Position numbers and translations under genes: made by a program. The notes below the pieces were generated by a model. It saw nothing but the letters and a program-made list of their open reading frames with translations. It was not told where the DNA came from and did no database searches. This document shows, piece after piece, positions 1 to 9,779 of a stretch of DNA of 64,000 bases (positions within the stretch are counted from its first letter, which is position 1; each line of letters opens with the position of its first letter). This DNA comes from Nocardioides sp. zg-1230. GTDB lineage: Bacteria; Actinomycetota; Actinomycetes; Propionibacteriales; Nocardioidaceae. The DNA lies in NCBI RefSeq assembly GCF_013155335.1, contig NZ_JABJQZ010000005.1, positions 434,001 through 498,000 on the forward strand. The letters are read 5' to 3'.

Positions 1-615
1 GCGCTGCTCCCGATCCGCGGCAAGATCCTCAACGTCCAGAAGGCCACCGTCGGCGACATGCTGAAGAACGCCGAGTGCGCCTCGATCATCCAGGTCGTCG
101 GCGCCGGCTCCGGCCGTACGTTCGACCTCGAGGCGGCTCGCTACGGCCGGATCATCCTGATGGCTGACGCCGACTCCGACGGTGCCCACATCCGGTGCCT
201 GCTGGCCACGCTGTTCTTCAAGTACATGCCCGAGCTGGTGCGCGACGGACGGCTCTTCTCGGCCGTGCCGCCGCTGCACCGCATCGAGCTGTCCAACCCC
301 AAGAAGGGGATGGACAAGTACATCTACACCTATTCCGACGACGAGCTGCAGCGCAAGCTGGCCGAGCTCAAGAAGAAGAACGTCCGCTGGAAGGACCCGG
401 TCCAGCGCTACAAGGGCCTCGGCGAGATGGACGCCGACCAGCTGGCCGAGACGACCATGGACCCCCGCCACCGCACGCTGCGCAAGCTCACCATCGACGA
501 CGTCGACGAGGCGAGCAAGGTCTTCGACCTGCTGATGGGGTCCGACGTCGCCCCGCGCAAGGAGTTCATCGTGCAGGGCGCCTACGAGGTCGACGTGGAG
601 ACGCTGGACGCGTGA
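1..615 (+). CDS. parE: DNA topoisomerase IV subunit B, C-terminal part (5' truncated by window)
   Basis: The frame is open from base 1 to a TGA at 613-615, giving the last 204 residues of a GyrB/ParE-type ATPase subunit. Visible are the TOPRIM segment LPIRGKILNVQKA, the metal-binding DADSDGAHIR motif and the C-terminal QRYKGLGEMDADQLAETTMD signature. The subunit pairs with a GyrA/ParC subunit to cut and pass DNA duplexes during chromosome decatenation. I prefer ParE over GyrB because the GyrA-type partner nearby at 3858-6374 has a degenerate GyrA box and is encoded on the opposite strand, as in actinobacterial parE/parC loci. The N-terminal ATPase domain lies outside the window. Confidence 0.88.
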   Translation, partial: ALLPIRGKILNVQKATVGDMLKNAECASIIQVVGAGSGRTFDLEAARYGRIILMADADSDGAHIRCLLATLFFKYMPELVRDGRLFSAVPPLHRIELSNPKKGMDKYIYTYSDDELQRKLAELKKKNVRWKDPVQRYKGLGEMDADQLAETTMDPRHRTLRKLTIDDVDEASKVFDLLMGSDVAPRKEFIVQGAYEVDVETLDA

Positions 616-622
616 CGGGCGA

Positions 623-705
623 GCACCATGCAGGCAGTTCGTCGCGGGCCGGGCGGCGCCGAGCGTGAGACCCGGCGCCAGGCCAACCAACTGCCTTCAT
701 GGTGC
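623..705. repeat. Inverted repeat pair, 17-bp arms
   Basis: Arms at 623-639 and 689-705 are inverted copies with one mismatch, and each contains the core AGGCAGTT. It lies between convergent parE and the carbonic anhydrase gene, so it could end transcription from both sides. It could also be a REP-like dispersed repeat, because a second pair with the same core follows at once. Confidence 0.6.
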
Positions 706-725
706 ACGGCTCGGCCCGTTCAACG

Positions 726-792
726 TAGGCAGTTCGCTCGTGCCAGCAGCTGGTCGAGCGTGGTCTCTGCAAGCAGCCTCCCGAACTGCCTA
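726..792. repeat. Second inverted repeat pair with the same AGGCAGTT core
   Basis: TAGGCAGTTCG at 726-736 and its exact reverse complement at 782-792 form a second palindrome. CTGGTCGAGC is also repeated directly at 750-759 and 795-804. With the preceding pair there are four core copies in alternating orientation in the 222-bp convergent gap (616-837). No gene was found in the gap. Confidence 0.6.
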
Positions 793-837
793 TGCTGGTC
801 GAGCTGCGCGCCCGACCAGCGCCGAGGAAAGGGCGCC

Positions 838-1332
838 TCAGGCGTGCTGGGTGAGGATCCCGGAGTCGACGTCGTAGAGGAAGCCGCCGACCTTGGCGCG
901 CTCGCCGATGAGCGGGTGGGCGCGCACCTTGGCGACGTCCTGGCTCAGCTGCTCGAGCTGGTCGGTGACGACCCCGAAGGACTGCCAGCTCGCGTCGACG
1001 CCCGCCGACTCGCCCACCTTGTCCCGCAGCTCCTGCTCGGAGGCCGAGGCCATCGCGCAGCGGGTGTGGGGCACCACGAGGATGCGCTGCACGTTGAGCA
1101 GGTGCACACCGAGGACCAGCGCCTCGAGGGCCTGCGGCGTCACGCGCGCCCCGGGGTTGCGGAAGATCTTGGCGTCGCCGTGCCGGAGCCCGAGCATGCC
1201 CAGCGGGTCGATGCGCGAGTCCATGCAGGTCACGAGGGCGATGCCGGCATGGGCCTTGCCGTCGAAGCCGCCGAGGTCGAAGGAGTCCGCGAACGCGCGG
1301 TTGGCCTGCAACAGGTCGTCGAAGTCGCTCAC
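838..1332 (-). CDS. Beta-class carbonic anhydrase
   Basis: 164 residues from a GTG start at 1332. It interconverts CO2 and bicarbonate through a zinc site. The beta-class signature is complete: Cys36-x-Asp38-x-Arg40 (CMDSR), then His89-x-x-Cys92 (HTRC). The short length resembles the small mycobacterial Rv1284-type enzymes. The start was chosen because the family begins close to VSDFDDLL and the longer frame upstream only shadows the MFS gene. It lies 20 bp downstream of the P55-like gene on the same strand and may be last in a parC-lprG-P55-carbonic anhydrase transcript. Confidence 0.9.
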   Translation of the reverse strand: MSDFDDLLQANRAFADSFDLGGFDGKAHAGIALVTCMDSRIDPLGMLGLRHGDAKIFRNPGARVTPQALEALVLGVHLLNVQRILVVPHTRCAMASASEQELRDKVGESAGVDASWQSFGVVTDQLEQLSQDVAKVRAHPLIGERAKVGGFLYDVDSGILTQHA

Positions 1333-1352
1333 GCCCGGCAGGTTAGCGCCCC

Positions 1353-3128
1353 TCAGGCATGCCCGGTGAAGACGTCCCGCGCTGCGAGCCGGGTGGGGCG
1401 CACCTCGCGGAACAGCACGAGGGCCAGGACGGCGGCGACGACCGCGCACCCCGCCGCTCCCCAGAAGACGGCGTGCTCCTGGGCGATGCCCGCGACCCGG
1501 AGGAGGTCGGAGAACTCCTTGCACCGGCTCTTGCCGTCGCACACCTCCTGCACCGGGGGCACGGCCAGCTGCTCGGAGTAGTAGCGGCGCAGCCCGATCG
1601 TGGTGAGCGCGGAGATGCCCACGAGCATGCCGACCATCCGGGCGACCACGACGAATGCGCTCGCGACGCCGTGCACGTCGTCGTCGGTGAAGGCGAGCAG
1701 GGCGGCGTTGACCGGGGCCAGGGCCAGTCCGAAGCCGAGCCCGCCCGTGACGAGCGCGACGTTGGCGACCGGCTCCTCGATGGTGGTGAGCCCCCAGCGC
1801 GTCATCAGCACGAAGCCGGTGGCGGCGAGCAGCATCCCGCCGGCGGTGACCAAGCCTGGGGAGAGGTAGCGGATGACGTAGCCGCCGGCCACGGCACCGA
1901 CGGGCAGGGCCAGCAGGAAGCGGACGAGCACGAGGGCGGCCGGCAGCTGGTCGTCGGGGTAGACGGTGGTGCGGGCGAAGAGCGGGATGTCGATCAGGGC
2001 GGCGATCAGCGCGGCGCCGACGAAGAAGCTGACCAGCAGCGCTCCCCACGCCGGCGTACGACGCAGCGCGCCGCGGGGCACGAGCGGGCTGGCGGCGCGG
2101 CGGAGGTGCCAGGTGAAGGCCACGGCCGCGACGACCGCGCCGAGGAGGTACCACCGGCCCTGGGGGGAGAACACCTCGACCTTGGGGTCGGCGGTGGCGA
2201 AGGCCAGGATCACCCCGCCGAGGACCGCCGCGAGCAGCAGCGCGCCGACCAGGTCCGCGTCGACGAGCACGCGGGTCCAGCCGCGCAGGTCGAGCAGCGG
2301 GCGGGGCGCGAACCAGCACCACGCCAGCAGCAGCACGAACGTGACGACGGTGGCGGCGCCGATCGGGGTGAGCCAGCGCCCATCGCCGGCGAAGGGGATG
2401 AACAGCTGCCCCCACGTCAGGTCGCGCATCAGCGACGCGGGGCGCAGGAAGACCACCGCGGCGCACACGAGGGTCACCGTGACCAGCAGCAGGCCGATGA
2501 GGTCGGGCCGCCGTCCGCCGGAGCGGGACGCCCGGTCGTGGTGCGGTGCGAGGGCGCGGATGGCGGCGGCGAGCACCAGACCGACGGCGAGGTTGATCGC
2601 GAAGATCGCGCGCCAGTCGGCGACGGCGAGGACCGCCGCACCGAAGAGCGGACCCAGCACCGACCCGATCTCCTGGACCGCGGAGACCACGCCCAGCGGG
2701 ACGCCGCGGCGCTCGACGGGGTAGAGGTCGGCCACCAGCGCCAGCGTGGCCGGCACCAGGCCACCGCCGCCCACGCCCTGGAGGAAGCGGCCGGCGACGA
2801 TGCTGGGCATGTCGTAGGCGACCGTGGTGATGAGCGAGCCGAGGGCGAACAGCACGAGCGCCATCACCAGCACGGGCACCCGCCCGCGCAGGTCGGCGAT
2901 GCGGCCGATGAGCGGGAGCATCGCGACGTAGCCGAGGAGGAAGCCGCTGACGATCGGGGCTGCTCGCTGCAGCTGGTCGATCGGCACCCCGACCCCGGTC
3001 ATCATGTCCGGGAGTGCGAGGACCACGACGTAGGTGTCGGCCGCCGCGAAGGCGACGGCCACGGCCGCCATGGCGAGCAGCGCCCGCGAGGTGCGGGACA
3101 CCGCGGCCTCGCCCGTGGCGGTGCTCAC
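1353..3128 (-). CDS. P55-like MFS transporter, LprG partner
   Basis: 591 residues with many membrane segments and MFS loop motifs (GRIADLRGR near the N-terminus, then GRFLQGVGGGGL). The GTG start at 3128 overlaps the stop of the upstream lipoprotein gene in a GTGA, which suggests translational coupling. This lipoprotein-MFS pair matches the mycobacterial lprG-Rv1410c (P55) operon, known to move triacylglycerides and lipoglycans toward the outer envelope and to affect drug tolerance. The substrate here is inferred from family and pairing. A soluble loop near the C-terminus contains EVCDGKSRCKEF, a possible disulfide hairpin. Confidence 0.85.
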   Translation of the reverse strand: MSTATGEAAVSRTSRALLAMAAVAVAFAAADTYVVVLALPDMMTGVGVPIDQLQRAAPIVSGFLLGYVAMLPLIGRIADLRGRVPVLVMALVLFALGSLITTVAYDMPSIVAGRFLQGVGGGGLVPATLALVADLYPVERRGVPLGVVSAVQEIGSVLGPLFGAAVLAVADWRAIFAINLAVGLVLAAAIRALAPHHDRASRSGGRRPDLIGLLLVTVTLVCAAVVFLRPASLMRDLTWGQLFIPFAGDGRWLTPIGAATVVTFVLLLAWCWFAPRPLLDLRGWTRVLVDADLVGALLLAAVLGGVILAFATADPKVEVFSPQGRWYLLGAVVAAVAFTWHLRRAASPLVPRGALRRTPAWGALLVSFFVGAALIAALIDIPLFARTTVYPDDQLPAALVLVRFLLALPVGAVAGGYVIRYLSPGLVTAGGMLLAATGFVLMTRWGLTTIEEPVANVALVTGGLGFGLALAPVNAALLAFTDDDVHGVASAFVVVARMVGMLVGISALTTIGLRRYYSEQLAVPPVQEVCDGKSRCKEFSDLLRVAGIAQEHAVFWGAAGCAVVAAVLALVLFREVRPTRLAARDVFTGHA

Positions 3129-3853
3129 GGCGCGGTGATGTCCTTCTCGGTGCCGTAGTCGGCGAAGTCGACGGTGTAGGTCATCGGCTCGGCGCGCGGG
3201 TAGAAGACGCCCGTGAGCGTGGCCTTGCGCAGCTCGCCGGCGTCGCTGACCTGCCACTCCACGTCGAAGGTGTCACCGGACGACGAGGGGATGATGGCGT
3301 CCATCGCGTCTCCGGGGACCGTGCCGGAGTAGGTGGTGAGGATCTCGGAGTTGTCCGCCCCGCCGCGCACGCTCTCGCCGGCCTCGGGCGACTCGGTGAG
3401 GCCCAGCAGCCCGGCGAAGCCGTCGTCCCCGATGAGGTTGGACGGGTCGGGGGCGCCGTACTCCTTGGGGTTGACCTTGTTCCAGCCCGGGGTGAACGGC
3501 AGCTGGGCGTAGACCGTGTCGTCGACGGCGACCACGGGTACGTCGACGGTCTGGCCGGCGAACACCACGGTGATCGAGCCGTCGAAGGCGGGGGCCTGCG
3601 TGATCGTTCCGGTGGCCCTGGTGATGCCGGAGACCCCGTCGGGAAGCGAGGGCGTGGAGAGCGTGAGGTCGACGCCACTCGTCTCCGTGAGGGTCGTGGC
3701 CGCCTCGTCGAGCACCTCCTCGGGCGTCGGGCCCTCGTCGCCCTCGCCACTGGCCCCGTCGGCGCCGGAGCAGGCGGACAGGGCCGGGAGGGCGAGCACG
3801 ACAGCGGTGAGCGTCGTGGCGAGTCGACCGGAGGTGCGGGCGCGAGCGAGCAT
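3125..3853 (-). CDS. lprG: LprG/LppX-family lipoprotein
   Basis: 242 residues. The N-terminus is a lipoprotein signal ending in LPALSAC, with lipidated Cys28, followed by an acidic Gly/Ser linker and one LppX/LprG beta-sheet domain to the end. Family members hold a lipid in a hydrophobic cavity and work with a P55 transporter, which is encoded directly downstream with a 4-bp overlap. The ATG at 3853 has a purine-rich region upstream and puts the lipobox at a normal distance. The gene begins 4 bp after the parC stop, so it is probably transcribed with parC, an unusual neighbour for a lipid-export gene. Confidence 0.85.
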   Translation of the reverse strand: MLARARTSGRLATTLTAVVLALPALSACSGADGASGEGDEGPTPEEVLDEAATTLTETSGVDLTLSTPSLPDGVSGITRATGTITQAPAFDGSITVVFAGQTVDVPVVAVDDTVYAQLPFTPGWNKVNPKEYGAPDPSNLIGDDGFAGLLGLTESPEAGESVRGGADNSEILTTYSGTVPGDAMDAIIPSSSGDTFDVEWQVSDAGELRKATLTGVFYPRAEPMTYTVDFADYGTEKDITAP

Positions 3854-3857
3854 GCCC

Positions 3858-6374
3858 TCAGCCTTCCACAGGGGCGGCTGCCCCACCGTCGCCCGCGCCC
3901 GCAGCGGCCGCTCGGGTCGCGACCTGGGCGGACACCGGTGAGGCCACGGCGGCGATGGGCTGCGGCGCCGGGACACCGGAGCCGTCACGCCGGCCGTTGG
4001 CCTCGGGCAGGTCGACGGGCGCGCCGCTCGAGGCGGCGGCGCGGGCCGGGCCCGGACCGGCCCAGGCGGTGACCAGGGTGTCCTCTCCCTTGAGGAACCG
4101 GTGGCTGCGCACGCCGCCGGTCGCGCGGCCCTTGCCGGGGTACTCGCTGAACGGGGTCACCTTGACGGCTCCGGCCTCGGTGCCGGGCAGGGCCGTGGAG
4201 GAGCCGGAGGCGGTGACGACGACGGCATCCTCGGGGACGAAGGCGCCGAAGAACGCGACCCGCTGGCCCTCGCCGAGCTTGATGCCGGCCATGCCCCCGC
4301 CGGAGCGACCCTGCGGTCGTACGCCCGAGGCGGGGAAGTGGAGCAGCTGGGCGTCGGAGGAGATGAAGCACAGCTCCTCGTCGCCGGTGACGAGCTCGAC
4401 CGCCCCGACGACCTCGTCGTCGTCCTTGAGGCCGATGACCTCCCACTCGTCGCGGTTGAGGACCTCGGGGTTGACCCGCTTGACGACGCCGTCGCGCGTG
4501 CCGAGGGCGAGCCCGGGGCCGTCGGTGGGCAGCGAGGTGAGGGCCAGGGCCCGCTCGCCCGGATCGAGGGCGAGCATCTCGCTGAGCGGGAGGGTGCCCT
4601 GGAGGTTGGGGTCGTTGGCGGTGGGTGGCAGCTCCGCGTTGCTCAGGTCGAGCACGGAGAGCCGCATCACCCGGCCGCGGCTGGTGACCACGCCGATCTC
4701 CCCGCGCTTGGTGGTGCGCACCACCGAGACGGCGACGTCGTGGTTGGCCCGGTCGCCGCCGGAGCCCGGGGGCTCGGCATCGCGGGTGCGGGCGAGGAGC
4801 CCGGTGGAGGAGAGGAGGACGTAGCAGGGCTCGTCGGCGACCTCGACCGAGGCCACGGCCGCCGTGACGGCGGGCGCGGCGCCGAGCAGGACCGTGCGGC
4901 GCGGGGTGCCGTGCTCCTTGGCGACCTCGGTCAGCTCGTCGGAGACGACCTTCCGGAGCAGCTTCTCGTCGGCCAGGATCGCGTCGAGGTACTCGATCGT
5001 GCGCTCGAGCTCGCTCTTCTCCTTCTCCAGCTCGAGCCTGCTGAACTTCGTCAGGCGGCGCAACGGCATGTCGAGGATGTAGTCGGCCTGGACCTCGGAG
5101 AGGTCGAAGACCGAGATCAGGCGCTCCTTGGCCGCGGCGGCGTTGTCGGAGCCGCGGATGACCTGGATGACCTCGTCGATGTCGAGGATCGCGACGAGCA
5201 GGCCGTCGACGAGGTGCAGCCGGTCCGCGGCCTTCTGGCGGCGGAACGTGGAACGACGGCGTACGACGTCGAAGCGGTGGCCGAGGAAGACCTCGAGCAT
5301 CTCCTTGAGGCCGAGCGTGCGCGGCTGGCCGTCGACCAGCGCGACGGCGTTGATGCCGAACGAGTCCTCCAGCGCCGTCTGGCGGTAGAGCTGCTCCAGG
5401 ATCGCCTCGGGGACGAAGCCGTTCTTGATCTCGATGACCAGGCGGAGGCCGTGCTCGCGGTCGCTGAGGTCCTTGATGTCGGCGATGCCCTGCAGCTTCT
5501 TGGCGAGCACGAGCTTCTTGATCTGGTCCATCACGCGCTCGGTGCCGACGCCGTAGGGCAGCTCGGTGACGACGATGCCCTTGCGCCGTGCGGTCACCGA
5601 CTCGATCCGGGCGGTGGCACGCATCTTGAACGTGCCACGGCCACTCTCGTAGGCGTCGCGGATACCGTCGAGGCCGACGATCTTGCCGCCGGTCGGCAGG
5701 TCGGGCCCGGGCACGAACCGCATCAGGTCGTCCAGGGACGCCTTCGGGTGGGTGATCAGGTGCTTGAGCGCCTGGACGACCTCGACGAGGTTGTGCGGGG
5801 CGATGTTGGTGGCCATGCCGACCGCGATGCCGGCCGAGCCGTTGACCAGGAGGTGGGGGATGGCGGCCGGCAGGACGACCGGCTCCATCTCCCGTGAGTC
5901 GTAGTTGGGCTTGAAGTCAACGGTGTCCTCGTCGATGGAGGCGGTCATCGCCACCGCGGCGGGTGCCATCCGGCACTCCGTGTAGCGCATGGCGGCGGGG
6001 GAGTCGTCCGGCGAGCCGAAGTTGCCGTGGCCGTCGACCGTGCGCAGCCGCATGGACCACGGCTGCGCCATCCGGACCAGCGCGTCGTAGATCGCCCCGT
6101 CGCCGTGCGGGTGCAGCCGGCCCATGACCTCACCGACGACGCGGGCGCTCTTGACGTGACCGCGGTCGGGCCGCAATGACATGTCGTCCATCGTGTAGAG
6201 GATCCGCCGCTGCACCGGCTTGAGGCCGTCGCGCGCGTCGGGCAGTGCGCGGGAGTAGATGACCGAGTAGGCGTACTCGAGGAACGACGTCTGCATCTCG
6301 TCGCGGATGTCGGTGTCGAGGATGTGCTCCTCGAAGTCGTCCGGGAGGGGCTCCTGCTTCGTACGTCGTGCCAT
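3858..6374 (-). CDS. parC: DNA topoisomerase IV subunit A
   Basis: 838 residues from ATG at 6374. The breakage-reunion domain is intact with catalytic Tyr131 in AMRYTECRM, followed by a C-terminal beta-pinwheel. The canonical GyrA box is replaced by a loose [10 protein letters not shown] segment, favouring ParC over GyrA. With ParE it decatenates replicated chromosomes. In the quinolone-determining region, [10 protein letters not shown] carries Gly93 where E. coli GyrA has Ser83. The C-terminal tail is Ala/Pro/Gly rich. Its promoter must lie in the 76-bp gap shared with the divergent gene at 6451. Confidence 0.88.
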   Translation of the reverse strand: MARRTKQEPLPDDFEEHILDTDIRDEMQTSFLEYAYSVIYSRALPDARDGLKPVQRRILYTMDDMSLRPDRGHVKSARVVGEVMGRLHPHGDGAIYDALVRMAQPWSMRLRTVDGHGNFGSPDDSPAAMRYTECRMAPAAVAMTASIDEDTVDFKPNYDSREMEPVVLPAAIPHLLVNGSAGIAVGMATNIAPHNLVEVVQALKHLITHPKASLDDLMRFVPGPDLPTGGKIVGLDGIRDAYESGRGTFKMRATARIESVTARRKGIVVTELPYGVGTERVMDQIKKLVLAKKLQGIADIKDLSDREHGLRLVIEIKNGFVPEAILEQLYRQTALEDSFGINAVALVDGQPRTLGLKEMLEVFLGHRFDVVRRRSTFRRQKAADRLHLVDGLLVAILDIDEVIQVIRGSDNAAAAKERLISVFDLSEVQADYILDMPLRRLTKFSRLELEKEKSELERTIEYLDAILADEKLLRKVVSDELTEVAKEHGTPRRTVLLGAAPAVTAAVASVEVADEPCYVLLSSTGLLARTRDAEPPGSGGDRANHDVAVSVVRTTKRGEIGVVTSRGRVMRLSVLDLSNAELPPTANDPNLQGTLPLSEMLALDPGERALALTSLPTDGPGLALGTRDGVVKRVNPEVLNRDEWEVIGLKDDDEVVGAVELVTGDEELCFISSDAQLLHFPASGVRPQGRSGGGMAGIKLGEGQRVAFFGAFVPEDAVVVTASGSSTALPGTEAGAVKVTPFSEYPGKGRATGGVRSHRFLKGEDTLVTAWAGPGPARAAASSGAPVDLPEANGRRDGSGVPAPQPIAAVASPVSAQVATRAAAAGAGDGGAAAPVEG

Positions 6375-6438
6375 GGCGTCATTGTCCCCGGTGCCCGCTC
6401 CCGGACCACGGGGGGCACGCCGAGGGGGCCGGGCCGGA

Positions 6439-6453
6439 TAGATTGCAGTCGTG
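6439..6453 (+). promoter_or_regulatory. -10 box of a leaderless transcript
   Basis: TAGATT at 6439-6444 is followed by 6 nt and the GTG start at 6451. The same TANNNT-N6-8-start pattern appears at rhodanese (11609), TRIC (14420), cpfC (17608), dut (22020) and kimA (25715), and it supports all those start choices. Confidence 0.5.
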
Positions 6454-9174
6454 ACCGAGACGGACGCCGCCGCAGACGAGGTGCGTACGACGCGTCCGCC
6501 CCGGCACTGGGAGGCGGACGTCCTGCTGCGCGACGGGCGCACGGCCCACATCCGTCCGATCCAGCCCGAGGACCGGGAGCTGCTGGTCGAGTTCTACAGC
6601 CGGGTCTCGGAGCAGTCGAAGTACTACCGGTTCTTCTCGCCGATGCCGGAGCTCTCCGAGCGCGACCTCGACCGGTTCACCCAGGTGGACCACCGCGACC
6701 GCGTGGCGATGATCCTCACCGTGGCCGGGCAGATGATCGCGGTCGGCCGCTACGACATGATCCGGCCCGGCTACGCCGAGGTCGCGTTCCTCGTCGAGGA
6801 CAAGCACCAGGGCCGCGGGATCGGCCAGCTCCTGCTCGAGCACCTCGCCCAGGCAGGACGCGAGCGGGGCATCGAGGAGTTCGTCGCCGAGGTCCTGCCG
6901 GACAACCAGGCGATGATCCACACCTTCAAGGACGCCGGCTACCAGGTGAAGAGCACGTTCGAGGACGGCGTGATGGAGCTGGTGTTCCGGATCGACCCGA
7001 CCGACACCGCGCTCGGCGTCATGGAGCAGCGGGAGCACCGTGCCGAGTACGCGTCGATCGAGCGCTTCTTCTCACCCAGGTCGGTCGCGATCATCGGCGC
7101 GAGCCGCCGTCAGGACACCATCGGGCGCGCGCTCGTACGCCACCTCGTCCTCGGCAACTTCACCGGCCGCATCCACGTGGTCAACCCGAGCGCCGACTCG
7201 GTGTCGGGCATGCCGGCGTGGAAGTCGGTGGGCGACATCCCGGGCGAGGTGGACGTGGCGATCGTGGCCGTGCCCGCCGAGTCGGTCCAGGACGTCGTCC
7301 TCGACTGCGCCGCCAAGGGCGTCCACGGCCTAGTCGTGATCTCGTCCGGCTTCGCCGAGACCGGCGAGGAGGGCCGCATGCGGCAGCGCCGCCTGGTCGG
7401 GCTCTCCCGCTCCTACGGCCTCCGCCTGATCGGGCCCAACGCGCTCGGCATCATCAACACGGACCCCGACGTGCAGCTCAACGCCTCGCTGTCCTCGGTG
7501 ATGCCGCCGCGCGGCCGCGCGGGCTTCTTCTGCCAGTCGGGTGCGCTCGGATCGGCCATCCTGGAGAAGGTGCAGAACCGCGGACTGGGCCTGACCACGT
7601 TCGTCAGCGCCGGCAACCGCGCCGACGTGTCGGGCAACGACCTCCTGCAGTACTGGGAGGAGGACGACGCCACCGAGGTCGTGCTGCTCTACCTCGAGTC
7701 GATCGGGAACCCGCGCAAGTTCTCGCGCATCGCCCGCCGCGTGAGCCGGCGCAAGCCGATCGTCGCGGTGCGGTCGGGCCGCAGCTCCCAGGGCGTGCCG
7801 ATGGGTCACGCGGTGCGCAAGATCGGGGCGCCGGGCGAGGCCGTCGACGCGATGTTCCGCCAGGCCGGGATCATCCAGGTCGAGTCGCTGGAGGAGATGT
7901 TCGACGTCGCCCAGCTGCTGGCCCACCAGCCGCTGCCGCGCGGGCGCCGGGTCGCGATCGTCGGCAACTCCGACGCCCTGGGCCTGCTCGCCGCCGATGC
8001 TGCGAACGGCGTCGGTCTCGTGGTCAACCGCCAGGAAGCCCTCGGCGCGGACGCCACCGCGGAGGACTTCGAGGACGCCCTCGACGCCGCCATCGACGAC
8101 CCGGAGGTCGACGCGGTCGTCGCGATCTTCATCCCGCCGCTCAACGTGGCGGGAGCCCGCGAGGACGTCGCCAACGTGCTCGCGGCGGTGGGCGAGCAGT
8201 CCGACAAGCCCATCGTGTCGACCTTCCTCGGCACCGAGGGCGTTCCCGAGCTGCTGCGCGTGCCCGACGTCGCCGGGTCCAGCGCCGGCCGCGGGTCGGT
8301 GCCGTCGTACCCCGCTGTCGAGGCCGCGGTGCGGGCGCTGGCGCGCGTCGTCGAGTACGCCGTGTGGCTGCGCGTGCCGCAGGCGCCCCTCGTCGACCCG
8401 GGCGTCAACGACCTCGACGCCGCCCGCCACCTCGTCAACGAGGTCCTCATGCGGCACCCCGAGGGCCGCGACCTCGACTTCGACGAGCAGTACCGCCTGC
8501 TCACCGCCTACGGCATCGACCTGTGGGACACCTACGCCGTCGCCACGCTCGACGAGGCCACCACCGCGGGCGAGGCCCTGGGCTGGGACGTGGTGCTCAA
8601 GGCGACCGCCGACCACCTGCGCGACCGGCCCGACCTGGCCCACGTGTGGCGCAACATCGACAACCCCGAGGAGATGGCGCAGGCCTGGCGCTCGCTCACC
8701 AGCCTGATCACCGACCCCGACAACGCCGGGTTCGTCGTGCAGCGCAACGCGCCTCCCGGGGTGCCCGTCACGATCGCGACGATGGAGGACCCGCTCTTCG
8801 GCCCGGTCCTGTCCTTCGGGATCGGCGGCCCGCTCACCGAGCTGCTGGGGGACCGGTCGTTCCGGATCCCGCCGCTCGCCGACCACGACGCCCAGGACAT
8901 GGTGCGCGAGATCAAGGCGTCGCCGCTGCTCTTCGGCTACCGGGGCAGCGAGATCGTCGACGTCGCGGAGATCGAGCGGCTGGTGCGCCAGGTGGCACAG
9001 CTCCAGCACGACCTGCCGCAGGTGCGGGCGCTGCAGCTGCCGCTCGTCCTGGCCGGGGCGGAGAGCGCCACGGTCCTCGGTGCCAACGTGCGCGTCGAGC
9101 CGGTGAAGGACCCCAGGTCCGACTGGTTCGTGCGTCGGCTGAGCACGATGCCCGGGGACACCCTGCCGGACTGA
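6451..9174 (+). CDS. GNAT acetyltransferase fused to ADP-forming acyl-CoA synthetase-like domains
   Basis: 907 residues. An N-terminal GNAT domain (about 20-185; acetyl-CoA loop HQGRGIGQ) is followed by a CoA-binding domain ([13 protein letters not shown]), a succinyl-CoA ligase-like domain ([23 protein letters not shown]) and a C-terminal ATP-grasp domain ([15 protein letters not shown]). This is the Pat/PatZ protein-lysine acetyltransferase architecture, but with GNAT at the N-terminus rather than the C-terminus. Related proteins acetylate metabolic enzymes such as acetyl-CoA synthetase; the target here is unknown. The HA pair in PMGHAV may correspond to the phosphorylated His of active synthetases, so residual ligase activity cannot be excluded. 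Confidence 0.85.
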   Translation: MTETDAAADEVRTTRPPRHWEADVLLRDGRTAHIRPIQPEDRELLVEFYSRVSEQSKYYRFFSPMPELSERDLDRFTQVDHRDRVAMILTVAGQMIAVGRYDMIRPGYAEVAFLVEDKHQGRGIGQLLLEHLAQAGRERGIEEFVAEVLPDNQAMIHTFKDAGYQVKSTFEDGVMELVFRIDPTDTALGVMEQREHRAEYASIERFFSPRSVAIIGASRRQDTIGRALVRHLVLGNFTGRIHVVNPSADSVSGMPAWKSVGDIPGEVDVAIVAVPAESVQDVVLDCAAKGVHGLVVISSGFAETGEEGRMRQRRLVGLSRSYGLRLIGPNALGIINTDPDVQLNASLSSVMPPRGRAGFFCQSGALGSAILEKVQNRGLGLTTFVSAGNRADVSGNDLLQYWEEDDATEVVLLYLESIGNPRKFSRIARRVSRRKPIVAVRSGRSSQGVPMGHAVRKIGAPGEAVDAMFRQAGIIQVESLEEMFDVAQLLAHQPLPRGRRVAIVGNSDALGLLAADAANGVGLVVNRQEALGADATAEDFEDALDAAIDDPEVDAVVAIFIPPLNVAGAREDVANVLAAVGEQSDKPIVSTFLGTEGVPELLRVPDVAGSSAGRGSVPSYPAVEAAVRALARVVEYAVWLRVPQAPLVDPGVNDLDAARHLVNEVLMRHPEGRDLDFDEQYRLLTAYGIDLWDTYAVATLDEATTAGEALGWDVVLKATADHLRDRPDLAHVWRNIDNPEEMAQAWRSLTSLITDPDNAGFVVQRNAPPGVPVTIATMEDPLFGPVLSFGIGGPLTELLGDRSFRIPPLADHDAQDMVREIKASPLLFGYRGSEIVDVAEIERLVRQVAQLQHDLPQVRALQLPLVLAGAESATVLGANVRVEPVKDPRSDWFVRRLSTMPGDTLPD

Positions 9175-9197
9175 GCCCGGCGTGACAGACTGCCACC

Positions 9198-9779
9198 ATG
9201 CCCCGCTCCACCCGTGACGCGGACGTCTCCCATGACCTCCGCAAGGCGATCCACCGCACCGGCTACTACCCCGAGGTCGTCGCCGACGGCGTCTTCTCCG
9301 CGGCGGGCGGCGAGGAGGTCGTGTCCTACTTCGTCCACCACGAGACGACGTTCGACCACGAGGAGGTACGACGGCACCTCACGGCGCTGCTGCTGACGCC
9401 CACCCGGCTGGTCATCGCGCACACCGACGAGCACCCCGGCGACGACCTGCTGCCCGAGCCCTACACCTCGACCACCACCGAGGCCGTCACCCTGACCTCC
9501 ATCCGGACCGTGGTCGTGACCCGGATGGTGGCCAACCCGACCAAGGGCGTCGCCCCGCCGGCCGAGGCCGTGCTGACGATCGGGTGGGGCGGCGTCGGGC
9601 GCCTCGACCTCGAGCCCGCGGCGTGCTCGGACCCCAACTGCGACGCCGACCACGGCTACACCGGCACCCTGGCCGGTGACGACTACACGCTGCGCGTGTC
9701 GGCGGCCGCCGAGGGCGCCGACGCCGTCGCCGGCCTGCTCGGCTTCGCGGAGGCGCTCTCCGCCCGCACCCGCGGATGA
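9198..9779 (+). CDS. DUF5998 family protein
   Basis: 193 residues from ATG at 9198, with CAGACT then GCCACC just upstream. It matches the actinobacterial DUF5998 family, whose function is unknown. There is no signal peptide or membrane segment, so it is probably cytoplasmic. Near the C-terminus CSDPNCDADHGYTGT has a Cys/Asp/His cluster that could bind metal. Its stop overlaps the next gene by 4 bp (ATGA), which suggests the two act together. Confidence 0.75.
   Translation: MPRSTRDADVSHDLRKAIHRTGYYPEVVADGVFSAAGGEEVVSYFVHHETTFDHEEVRRHLTALLLTPTRLVIAHTDEHPGDDLLPEPYTSTTTEAVTLTSIRTVVVTRMVANPTKGVAPPAEAVLTIGWGGVGRLDLEPAACSDPNCDADHGYTGTLAGDDYTLRVSAAAEGADAVAGLLGFAEALSARTRG

Noticed and set aside
4101..5897. 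A 598-codon plus-strand frame across parC
   Set aside because: It is the antisense shadow of parC, rich in Arg/Gly/Val with no motif; parC on the other strand has all expected motifs.
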